Positions 8,785 to 16,792 of a DNA stretch of 37,254 nt are shown here, piece by piece (the stretch's first letter is position 1; each line of letters opens with the position of its first letter). The notes below the pieces were generated by a model that did no database searches, was not told the DNA's origin, and saw nothing but the letters and a program-made list of their open reading frames with translations. Origin of the DNA: an uncultured Clostridia bacterium. Its GTDB lineage: Bacteria > Bacillota > Clostridia > Christensenellales > CAG-138. Both the position numbers and the translations under genes were made by a program. The DNA is taken from contig CAMPAN010000009.1 of NCBI GenBank assembly GCA_946631895.1, positions 1 through 37,254 of the forward strand, written 5' to 3'.

Positions 8785-9822
8785 ATGTTCTCATTCAAAG
8801 GACCCGGATTGAAAATCTTCGCGGCGATCCTTGCCGTGATCGTGCTCGGCGTCGGCGTTTATTTCACGTTCTTCCGGTCGAAGGGCTATGAAAAGACCGA
8901 AGCGACCATCGTTTCCATCGAAAACGACCCGGATTACATCCCCGATCCGGACACCGAAAACGACGCCGGACGGATCGTGACCGTGAAGTACACGGTCGAC
9001 GGCAAGGAATATACGGCGCAGCTCGATTCCGACAGCCCGTCTTACGAGGTGGGGAAGACGGTCCATATTCAGTATGATCCGCAGAACCCCGCAAAGATCA
9101 CGTCCTCGAAGGGCTTCGGCATCTATTTCATGATCGCGGGCGCGGTCATCCTGCTTCTGGTGGTCGGACTGACGGTCAAAAAGAAGCTCGACGTCAAGAA
9201 GCTCAAGGAAACGCAGGGCGAGACCGTCTATGCGCCGTCCGAGCAGGGCGAGGAGCGCGAGCTGTACTTCTTGACCGACCTCGGCACGCCGAAGTACGGT
9301 CATCGCATCGAGGACAAGGAACGCAACGTCCTTTATGAAGCGAAGATGACGAAGTTCACGCTCGCGGGTCCGTTCGGCTTCGACTTCATCGACTATGAGC
9401 ACGGCACGACCAAGGCGCATCTTGTCGGACATCAGGAGGAGACCGACTGGAACTCGTTCCTGCTCGACAATCACTACACCTTCTCGCTGGACGGCGAGGA
9501 CATCTGGAAGCATCTCAAAAAGAACGGCGTCAAGGTGGAATCCCGCTTTGCCGAGGGCAAGGTCCTCTTCCCTTCCTACACGGTTTCGAGAGACGGCGCG
9601 GAGATCGGCTATATCGAGGCTTCGAGCCAGTACGTCCACGAGGAAGACGCCGAGGAACACGCAGTCGCGAACAAGGTCCCGGTCCCGGGGTTCTATCGCA
9701 TCTTCACGAGCGAAAAGAACCTCGACCTGCTGTTTGTCGTCGCGCTCGCGTTCGCTCGCAGCGGCGCAACGGACGACAAGGGCGGATCCCGCAAGATCCT
9801 CTTCAACGCAATGAAGGGCTGA
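8785..9822 (+). CDS. Membrane protein with DUF3592-like N-terminal region and a beta-rich C-terminal domain
   Basis: 345 aa; TM helix, ATIVSIENDPDYIPD...VTVKYTVDGKEYTAQLD..YEVGKTVHIQYDPQNPAKI is DUF3592-like; second TM; RBS GGAGG. Confidence 0.75.
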   Translation: MFSFKGPGLKIFAAILAVIVLGVGVYFTFFRSKGYEKTEATIVSIENDPDYIPDPDTENDAGRIVTVKYTVDGKEYTAQLDSDSPSYEVGKTVHIQYDPQNPAKITSSKGFGIYFMIAGAVILLLVVGLTVKKKLDVKKLKETQGETVYAPSEQGEERELYFLTDLGTPKYGHRIEDKERNVLYEAKMTKFTLAGPFGFDFIDYEHGTTKAHLVGHQEETDWNSFLLDNHYTFSLDGEDIWKHLKKNGVKVESRFAEGKVLFPSYTVSRDGAEIGYIEASSQYVHEEDAEEHAVANKVPVPGFYRIFTSEKNLDLLFVVALAFARSGATDDKGGSRKILFNAMKG

Positions 9823-9882
9823 AATCCCGCAATCATATGGGACGTTCATAAACACATAAAGGATAAGGATTAGGAGGCAAAT

Positions 9883-10848
9883 ATGGACAACAAGCAAATC
9901 TACAAAAAGACGCTCGGATTCTCCCTGCGCCGCCTGTTCTGGGACGTCATCTCTCTGGTGCTGTTCCTTGCGCTCTGTACGCTCGGCTTTATGCTGGGTG
10001 AAAAGCTGATCGAAAACGGCGGCGTCATCGGTCTCGTGATCGGTGCGATCATCGGTCTCGTGGCGGTGATTCTGATCTCGAGATTCGTGTCCTACATGCT
10101 GAAAGCGGGACAGATCGCCATGATGACCCGCGGCGTCACCGAGGGCGAGCTGCCCGACAACGTGATCGCCGAGGGCAAGAAGGTCGTGAAAGAGCGCTTC
10201 CTCACCGTTGCCGCGTACTTTGCGGTGACCAACGTCATCAAGGGTATCTTCAACCAGATCGGCAGAGGCATCACGAAGGTCGGCGAAAGCATCGGCGGCG
10301 ATACCGGCGGCGCGATCGGCGGCGCGGTGAGCTCCGTCATGCAGACGATCGTCAATTATCTTTGCGACTGCTGCCTCGGCTGGGTCTTCTACCGCAAGGA
10401 CGTCAAGGCGGCGAAGGCGACCTGCGAAGGCGCGGTGCTGTTCTTCAAGCACGGCAAGACGTTCGCAAAGAACATGGGCCGCGTGTTCGGCATGGGACTT
10501 GTGTCCCTGCTTCTCATCGGCGGTGTGTTCACGGGCGTTTTCTATGCGATCCTGCACGCGATCGGCGATCTGCCGCTCTATACGGACGTTGCGGCATTCT
10601 TTGCGGAGAACGAAAGCCGGCTTGCCCAGATCCTCAGCAATCCCGCGACGCTTCCCATCGCGTTCTCGATCCTCGGCGGCGTCATCGTGTGGAGCATCCT
10701 CCACTCCGTGTTCATTCGTCCGTTCGTGCTCACCGGCGTGCTCCGGAACTATCTGGAATCCGGCATGAACGACATCCCCTCGGAATCGAGCTTTGCGATG
10801 CTGGATTCGAAGTCCGATAAGTTCCGCAAGCTTCATCAGGAGATGTAA
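9883..10848 (+). CDS. Multi-pass membrane protein of unknown function
   Basis: 321 aa, RBS AGGAGG, multiple TM helices, Gly-rich segment IGGDTGGAIGGAVSSV; good plus-strand coding context. Confidence 0.8.
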   Translation: MDNKQIYKKTLGFSLRRLFWDVISLVLFLALCTLGFMLGEKLIENGGVIGLVIGAIIGLVAVILISRFVSYMLKAGQIAMMTRGVTEGELPDNVIAEGKKVVKERFLTVAAYFAVTNVIKGIFNQIGRGITKVGESIGGDTGGAIGGAVSSVMQTIVNYLCDCCLGWVFYRKDVKAAKATCEGAVLFFKHGKTFAKNMGRVFGMGLVSLLLIGGVFTGVFYAILHAIGDLPLYTDVAAFFAENESRLAQILSNPATLPIAFSILGGVIVWSILHSVFIRPFVLTGVLRNYLESGMNDIPSESSFAMLDSKSDKFRKLHQEM

Positions 10849-10874
10849 CGGACGCGGGAAAAAGGAGTTTAGCG

Positions 10875-11294
10875 ATGAATAAAAAAACCGTTGCCGCAAT
10901 CGTACTCTCTGTCGTTGCACTGTGCCTGTCGATCGCGGGACTGATCGTTGCGCTGCTGCCGAAGCAGGCGGCGGGCGACGTGCAGTACGTCATGTATCTC
11001 GGCACGAACGATAAGGATACGAACGAGCCGGTGTTTGCGCCGGACGAAGCCAAAACGAAAGCGGAGGAGATCCTGCTCAAGCATGTCGGCGGCTGGACGA
11101 TCCAGGAGGCGAACGGCGGCTGGGCGGACGGAGACATGCTCTATCGAGAATACACGATCGTGATCTATCTGAGCGACACAAGCGCGGACGCCGTCCACGC
11201 CGCTGCGGATGAATTGATCGCGGCGTTTCATCAGAGCTCCGTTCTGATCCAGAAAAACGTGACCGCGACCGAGTTCTATTACGGCAGACCGTAA
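10875..11294 (+). CDS. Small N-terminally anchored or secreted protein of unknown function
   Basis: 139 aa; N-terminal hydrophobic helix (TVAAIVLSVVALCLSIAGLIVALL) and soluble C-terminus; RBS AAGGAG. Confidence 0.8.
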   Translation: MNKKTVAAIVLSVVALCLSIAGLIVALLPKQAAGDVQYVMYLGTNDKDTNEPVFAPDEAKTKAEEILLKHVGGWTIQEANGGWADGDMLYREYTIVIYLSDTSADAVHAAADELIAAFHQSSVLIQKNVTATEFYYGRP

Positions 11295-11349
11295 GCGGTC
11301 CGACCGGTATACCGGTTCCCGCGGGACGGCGCTTCTCCGTCTCGCGGGA
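11287..11349. repeat. Three consecutive inverted repeats or palindromes
   Basis: GACCG-taag-CGGTC (11287-11300); perfect palindrome ACCGGTATACCGGT (11303-11316); TCCCGCGGGACGG-cgcttct-CCGTCTCGCGGGA (11317-11349, one G-T pair). Confidence 0.8.
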
Positions 11350-11728
11350 GCGCACGGATTGTGTACGGATCCATGGGACCATGGCGTCTGACACAGGGGT
11401 GAATGCGCATGAAGAAAACAAGAAAGGTTGATATCGTCATCGTCTGCGCTGCCTGAACCGGCCGGAGGATCCACCTCCGGGAAAATCTTTGTCGACGGCA
11501 ATCCGCTCTCCGCAACGATCGCCCGAAGGCTTGCGAAACGGACCGATTTTACATTTGACGGCGAAAACAGGGTACTTGCTGTTTTCTGACCGTATTCCGC
11601 ACGGACCGGCGCGATTCCGGGACGGCATTCCGCTGCGGAAAAACGCGTTTCGATCCGGAAGGACAGAATGATGCAGAATAATCGTCCGAAAAGGACGTCG
11701 AAAAGTGATTCTGAAAGGAGATACAAAT

Positions 11729-12025
11729 ATGAATATCGAACAAAAGAAAGACGGAAAAGCACTGGATCTCGCGCTCGAGGGCCGTTTGGACACCGTGACC
11801 GCGCCGGAGCTCGAAGCGGTGCTGAAAGATGCGCTTGCGGGCGTGGAGGAGCTGACGTTTGATTTTGAAAAGCTCGATTACATCTCTTCCGCAGGGCTTC
11901 GCGTGCTGCTTGCGGCACAGAAGACCATGAACCGGCAGGGGACCATGAAGGTGATCCATGCCAACGAGATGATTCGGGAGATTTTTGACGTCACCGGCTT
12001 TTCGGACATCCTGACCGTCGAATGA
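11729..12025 (+). CDS. STAS-domain anti-sigma factor antagonist (RsbV/SpoIIAA-like)
   Basis: 98 aa: MNIEQKKDGKALDLALEGRLDTVTAPELEAVL...LDYISSAGLRVLLAAQKTM; conserved SSAGLR phosphoacceptor motif; RBS GAAAGGAG. Confidence 0.93.
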   Translation: MNIEQKKDGKALDLALEGRLDTVTAPELEAVLKDALAGVEELTFDFEKLDYISSAGLRVLLAAQKTMNRQGTMKVIHANEMIREIFDVTGFSDILTVE

Positions 12026-12069
12026 TCTCCTGAAAGAAAAGCTATAAATAAAATGAGGAGAAACGAACA

Positions 12070-12765
12070 ATGAAAAAAGTATTGTCAGTTTTACTGATCG
12101 CTCTGCTGATTCTCAGCGCGGCTGCGTGTACCCCAAATGCCGAACCTGCGGCGCCGGATGCCGAACCCGCGGCGCAGGAATCCCCCGCCGCCGACCCGGC
12201 GCAGTGGAAGATCCTGGGCGACATCTGGGCGTTTGAATCCGACGGCTACGGAAGCGAGGAAAACCGGTATGTCCGGATCTTCAAGGCGGATGGCGTCTAC
12301 TATCGCGCGGAGACCGATATTCCGCAGGATGTGGCGGAAAAGCTGGACGCCATCGACTTTTTTGACGAGACAAGGGAAACGCAGGAAAAAGAGCTGATGA
12401 AGGATCTGCCCATTCAGACGATCTGCAATCTTTCCGAGGTGCTGCTTTCCCAAAGCGAACTCGATGCGCTGATCGGCAAGACCGGTCAGGAGCTTTTGGA
12501 TATGGGCTTCGTGCCGCAGGGCAGCTTCAGCACGCTGGAGAAGGTTTTCTGTGCAAGTCTGGATAAGGGTCCGTTCGAATATGAAATCGAGTTTGAGGAG
12601 ATTGCGGAAGTCGACGACAATCCCAACGTGGCGGCGGTCATCCGGCCGCTGACGGTGAAGAGCGCAGCTTTTTCCGGCCTTTCCCAGTACTGCCTGGAAA
12701 TGGAGTTCGACATCAACGGCGGCAGATCTCTGGCGGATTATGAAGCGGAGTTCGCCGGGGACTGA
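12070..12765 (+). CDS. Putative lipoprotein of unknown function
   Basis: Signal peptide with lipobox (LLILSAAAC) followed by an Ala/Pro/Glu-rich linker; RBS GAGGAG. Confidence 0.85.
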   Translation: MKKVLSVLLIALLILSAAACTPNAEPAAPDAEPAAQESPAADPAQWKILGDIWAFESDGYGSEENRYVRIFKADGVYYRAETDIPQDVAEKLDAIDFFDETRETQEKELMKDLPIQTICNLSEVLLSQSELDALIGKTGQELLDMGFVPQGSFSTLEKVFCASLDKGPFEYEIEFEEIAEVDDNPNVAAVIRPLTVKSAAFSGLSQYCLEMEFDINGGRSLADYEAEFAGD

Positions 12766-12877
12766 TACGGGCCGGGCGCTTGCAGTCTTCGGGATTACCC
12801 TTTTCGGATCGTGATCCGCTTTCCGTCGGATCGCGCAAAACAGACACGACCATCAGTTCATAAAGGAGACCGGAACC

Positions 12878-14098
12878 ATGGCAGAAGAAAAACGGTTTAC
12901 AAAAGCGACATGGCAGATCATGGAACAGCTTCTCGAGGTGGATAACCTCGACGACGCGCTCTCCGGCAGTCTGGAAATCATTGTCAACACGCTGAACAGC
13001 GAAGCCGGCGCGATCTGGCTTCTGGATCAGAAAACGGATCGGCTGACCCCGATGTTCCACATCGGACCGGCTGATATCTCCAACATCACGGTGGAAAACG
13101 GACTCGGCATCGAGGGCGTCGTCACCAAGACCGGCAAGTCCGTGATCGTGGAGGACGCGGCGAACGATTCGCGCTTCGAGGGCTCCGTGTTCGACGACAA
13201 CGGGCTTATTACCAAGACGATGATCTGCGTGCCGCTCAACAACCTGCACGACGTGATCGGCTGCGTGCAGATCGTCAACAAGAAGGACGGCAGTCTCTAC
13301 GACGCCGAGGAGCTGAAGCTGTGCGAGCGCATGGCGTCTCTCGCGGCGATCACGATCGACGAAAAGGGACTGATCGTCGACCTCGGTGAGAAAAAGGAGA
13401 TTCTTGCAACGCTCCGCAACGTCACAAAGGAGTTCCCCTCCGGCGACGGCGTGCTGCAGGTGCTGAAAGGAATCAACCTTGACGTCTACAAAAACGAATT
13501 TGTGGTCGTGCTCGGCGAGTCCGGCTGCGGAAAATCGACGATGATGAACATCGTCGGCGGCATGGACTTTCTGACCGACGGCGAGCTTACGGTCGAAGGC
13601 AGAGATTTCTCGCATCCCTCCGACGCCGAGCTCACGCAGTACCGCCGCGAATACATCGGCTTCATCTTCCAGTCCTATAACCTGATGCCGAATCTGACTG
13701 CGCTCGAGAACGTGCAGTTTATCGCGGAGCTTGTGAAAGAGCCCATGGACGCGGCGGACGCGATTGCAAAGGTCGGGTTAGCGGAGCGCGCAAACAACTA
13801 TCCCGGGCAGATGTCCGGCGGTCAGCAGCAGCGCGTGTCCATTGCGCGCGCGATCGTGAAAAAGCCGAAGCTGATCCTTGCCGACGAGCCGACGGCGGCG
13901 CTCGACTACACGACGAGCATTGAGGTCCTTTCGGTCGTCGAGGATATCGTACGCAAGCAGGGCGCGACGGTCATGATGGTCACGCACAACCCCGAGATCG
14001 CCAAGATGGCGGACCGCGTGGTCAAAGTGCGCAACGGAAAGATCGCAAGCATCAAAAAGAACCTGCACCCCGTCCACGCAGAAGAACTGGTTTGGTGA
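12878..14098 (+). CDS. GAF domain-ABC transporter ATPase fusion
   Basis: N-terminal GAF-like region (about aa 10-165: IWLLDQKTDRLTPMFHI...GIEGVVTKTGKSVIVEDAANDSRF...MICVPLNN..VIGCVQIVNKKDG) followed by a complete ABC ATPase (GESGCGKST, MSGGQQQRVSIARA, LILADEPT). Confidence 0.93.
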   Translation: MAEEKRFTKATWQIMEQLLEVDNLDDALSGSLEIIVNTLNSEAGAIWLLDQKTDRLTPMFHIGPADISNITVENGLGIEGVVTKTGKSVIVEDAANDSRFEGSVFDDNGLITKTMICVPLNNLHDVIGCVQIVNKKDGSLYDAEELKLCERMASLAAITIDEKGLIVDLGEKKEILATLRNVTKEFPSGDGVLQVLKGINLDVYKNEFVVVLGESGCGKSTMMNIVGGMDFLTDGELTVEGRDFSHPSDAELTQYRREYIGFIFQSYNLMPNLTALENVQFIAELVKEPMDAADAIAKVGLAERANNYPGQMSGGQQQRVSIARAIVKKPKLILADEPTAALDYTTSIEVLSVVEDIVRKQGATVMMVTHNPEIAKMADRVVKVRNGKIASIKKNLHPVHAEELVW

Positions 14099-14104
14099 TT
14101 TGTC

Positions 14105-16759
14105 TTGAAGAAAACACAGCTGAAAGACGCATTACGCAACATATGGAAACAAAAGGTTTCCTTTCTGTCGATCATCGTGATCGCGCTTCTGGGCGTGACC
14201 GCCTTTTTGGGCATCGGATATTCGGCGTCGGCATTGCGGAAAAACGCATCGGCGGCGTACAACCGGCAGAACTATCGTGATATCGAGGTCATTTCCACGC
14301 GTCTTCTGACGGCGGAGGACCTCGACTGCATCCGCGCGCTTGACGGCGTGAAGGACGTCGAACCGGTCTGGCAGACCGCCGCGAACGCCTATATCGGCAG
14401 CGAAAAGCAGGTCATCAACATCATCACCGCGACGGAGCGGATCAATCTTGTATCGACGATCGAGGGGCGCATGCCCAAGGATGCTTCCGAGTGCGCGATC
14501 GAGCAAACCGTCGCCGAGGAAGCCGGATGGAAGATCGGCGACGAGATCGAATGGGCGGAAATGACCGATGTCACGGGGCAGTTCTTCCTCGGCGGGGATC
14601 CGTTCACGATCGTCGGCATCGTCGCGCATCCCGATCACGCAAGCAAAACCGTGCCGGAGACGCCGTATATGATCGTCAGCGCGGATCGGTTCGATCGGGA
14701 GGCGATGGAGAACTGCTGCATGAAGGCGGAGATCGTCATTGAGAAAGCAGCGGACGTCAACCGGTTTTCCGAGGAGTACGACGGGACCGTCGCGGCGGTT
14801 ATGCAAAAGGTCGAGCAGATCTCCGGGGAACGGATCGCGATCCGGGACGCGCAGATCAAAGAGCAGGCGCTTGCGCTGATCGAACAGGCGGAAACGACGC
14901 TTTCGGACAATAGAGAGCAGCTGACAACGGGAACCCAGACAAAGGACACCCTGCTCGGCATCATCGTGCAGGCGGAGCAGATCGTGGGCGGCATAGACGG
15001 GATGGACACCTCAATCGATTCTCTGCGGGAACTGAGACAGAAGATCGAAGAGAAGAGCTCCGATTTGGACGACACCGAAGCGATGCTTGCGCAGACGGAA
15101 ACGATGCTTCGGGAACAGCGCGATCAGCTGGACAACATGGAACCCGGCTACTGGTTCATCTTCGACGGACACGGCAGCGCGAGCTTTGTGCAGCTGATCA
15201 TCGGCAGCGGGAACCTCAAGAGCCTGGAAATGACCTTTTCGCTGCTGTTCGTGCTGGTCGGCGCGCTCGTGATCTATGCCACGATCAGCAAGATGATCGA
15301 CGAGCAGCGCACGCTGGTCGGAACGACCAAGGCGCTCGGCTTCTTCAACCGGGAGATCTTTGCAAAATACCTGCTGTTCGGTCTGTCCGCAACGGTGCTC
15401 GGCACCCTGCTCGGCATCCTGCTTGCGCGGTTTGTCTTTGAACCGTTCATTCTGAAAGGGTACGGCGCGTACTACACCTATGATACGACGGAACCGACGG
15501 TGACGGTCGGACCGACGCTGATCGTGCTGCTTGCGGGGATCGTCCTCGCCGTCGGCGCGATCACGCTTGCCTGCTACCGGCTGATCCGCACCCCTGCGAT
15601 CCGGCTGATGCAGCAGGCGGTCCCCAAGGGCAAAAAGACGAGCGCAAAAGGCGGAAAGCGGCTGTTGTCGCTGTATTCGCGACTGATCCTACTGAATATG
15701 CGCACCGACCTCAAACGCGTGATCGTGACGATCGTCAGCGCGGCGGGCTGCTGCGCGCTGATCGTGATCGGCTTTACGCTGAAGGCAGCGGTAAACGGCG
15801 CGGTCAAAAACCAGTATTCTTCCGTCGTGCATTACGACGCGAAGGTGCAGTATGAATACGGCGAGGAGATCGAAGCGGAGCTCATAAGATCCGGCGCGGA
15901 ATGCGTACCGCTGTACGACGTCTACATCACCTATCGGATCACGGACAATCAGGTGGGCGAACTGCTGTGCGGCGATATCGAAGCCATCGAATCCATGTAC
16001 CGTTTGAACGATTGGAAAACCGGAAGTCCGATTAAACCGACCGACGAGGGCATTCTGATCCAGCGGCGTCTGGCGGAGATCGAAGGTCTCGGCATCGGCA
16101 GCGAATTCCTGATCACCGTAGGCGGCGTGAAAACGGCGAAGGTCCGTGTGGCGGGCATCTTCGAAAACTACATCGGCCGCTCCATGGTGATGAGCACCGG
16201 GTATTACGCGTCGCTGTTCGGCGCGGCGCCCACACCCAATTCCTACCTGATCCGCCTGAACGACGCGGACGAGGAGGCGCTGCATACGCGACTCAAAGCG
16301 ATTTCGGGCTTTACCAAATACACGCCGGCGTCGGCGGACCGGGCAATGTTCGATTCCGCGACCTCGGTCGTCAACAGCATCGTCGTGCTGTTCATCGTCC
16401 TGGCGGCGATCATGGCAGGCGTGGTGCTGACAAATCTCATGAATATCTACATCATGCAGAAGAAGCGCGAGCTCGTCGTCATGCGCATCAACGGCTTCAC
16501 GGTCAGGGAGGTCATCGGCTACTGTACGCGTGAAACGATCCTGACGACGATTGCGGGCATCGTGCTGGGCATTGCGCTCGGCTCCGGGATCGCCTATCGG
16601 ATCGTGCGTTCGATGGAACAGGCGTTTATCCGGTTCGACCGCGGCGTCAGCCCGCTCGCATGGCTGTACGGCGCGCTGATCACGGTGCTGTTCACGGTCA
16701 TCATCAATGCGATCGTTCTTCGGAAGGTGAAGCATCTGAAGCTGACGGACGCTGTATAA
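14105..16759 (+). CDS. FtsX-family (MacB-like) ABC permease, paralogue 1
   Basis: 884 aa, TTG start; KDALRNIWKQKVSFLSIIVIALLGVTAFLGIGYSA; two FtsX-like TM regions, short coiled coil; directly downstream of the ABC ATPase. Confidence 0.9.
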   Translation: MKKTQLKDALRNIWKQKVSFLSIIVIALLGVTAFLGIGYSASALRKNASAAYNRQNYRDIEVISTRLLTAEDLDCIRALDGVKDVEPVWQTAANAYIGSEKQVINIITATERINLVSTIEGRMPKDASECAIEQTVAEEAGWKIGDEIEWAEMTDVTGQFFLGGDPFTIVGIVAHPDHASKTVPETPYMIVSADRFDREAMENCCMKAEIVIEKAADVNRFSEEYDGTVAAVMQKVEQISGERIAIRDAQIKEQALALIEQAETTLSDNREQLTTGTQTKDTLLGIIVQAEQIVGGIDGMDTSIDSLRELRQKIEEKSSDLDDTEAMLAQTETMLREQRDQLDNMEPGYWFIFDGHGSASFVQLIIGSGNLKSLEMTFSLLFVLVGALVIYATISKMIDEQRTLVGTTKALGFFNREIFAKYLLFGLSATVLGTLLGILLARFVFEPFILKGYGAYYTYDTTEPTVTVGPTLIVLLAGIVLAVGAITLACYRLIRTPAIRLMQQAVPKGKKTSAKGGKRLLSLYSRLILLNMRTDLKRVIVTIVSAAGCCALIVIGFTLKAAVNGAVKNQYSSVVHYDAKVQYEYGEEIEAELIRSGAECVPLYDVYITYRITDNQVGELLCGDIEAIESMYRLNDWKTGSPIKPTDEGILIQRRLAEIEGLGIGSEFLITVGGVKTAKVRVAGIFENYIGRSMVMSTGYYASLFGAAPTPNSYLIRLNDADEEALHTRLKAISGFTKYTPASADRAMFDSATSVVNSIVVLFIVLAAIMAGVVLTNLMNIYIMQKKRELVVMRINGFTVREVIGYCTRETILTTIAGIVLGIALGSGIAYRIVRSMEQAFIRFDRGVSPLAWLYGALITVLFTVIINAIVLRKVKHLKLTDAV

Positions 16760-16792
16760 CTCAAAGGAACGGCGTTCGCGGAGGGAAAGCAT

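Noticed and set aside
8791-10920. 709-aa minus-strand ORF opposite the 8785-10848 genes
   Set aside because: Shadow ORF in high-GC DNA: Arg/His/Asp-rich low-quality composition, no recognisable domain, and antisense to well-supported plus-strand genes with RBSs.
15689-16792. Long minus-strand ORFs (367 aa, and 424 aa at 19016-20290) antisense to the FtsX genes
   Set aside because: Same codon-bias shadow pattern; plus-strand FtsX motifs are unambiguous.
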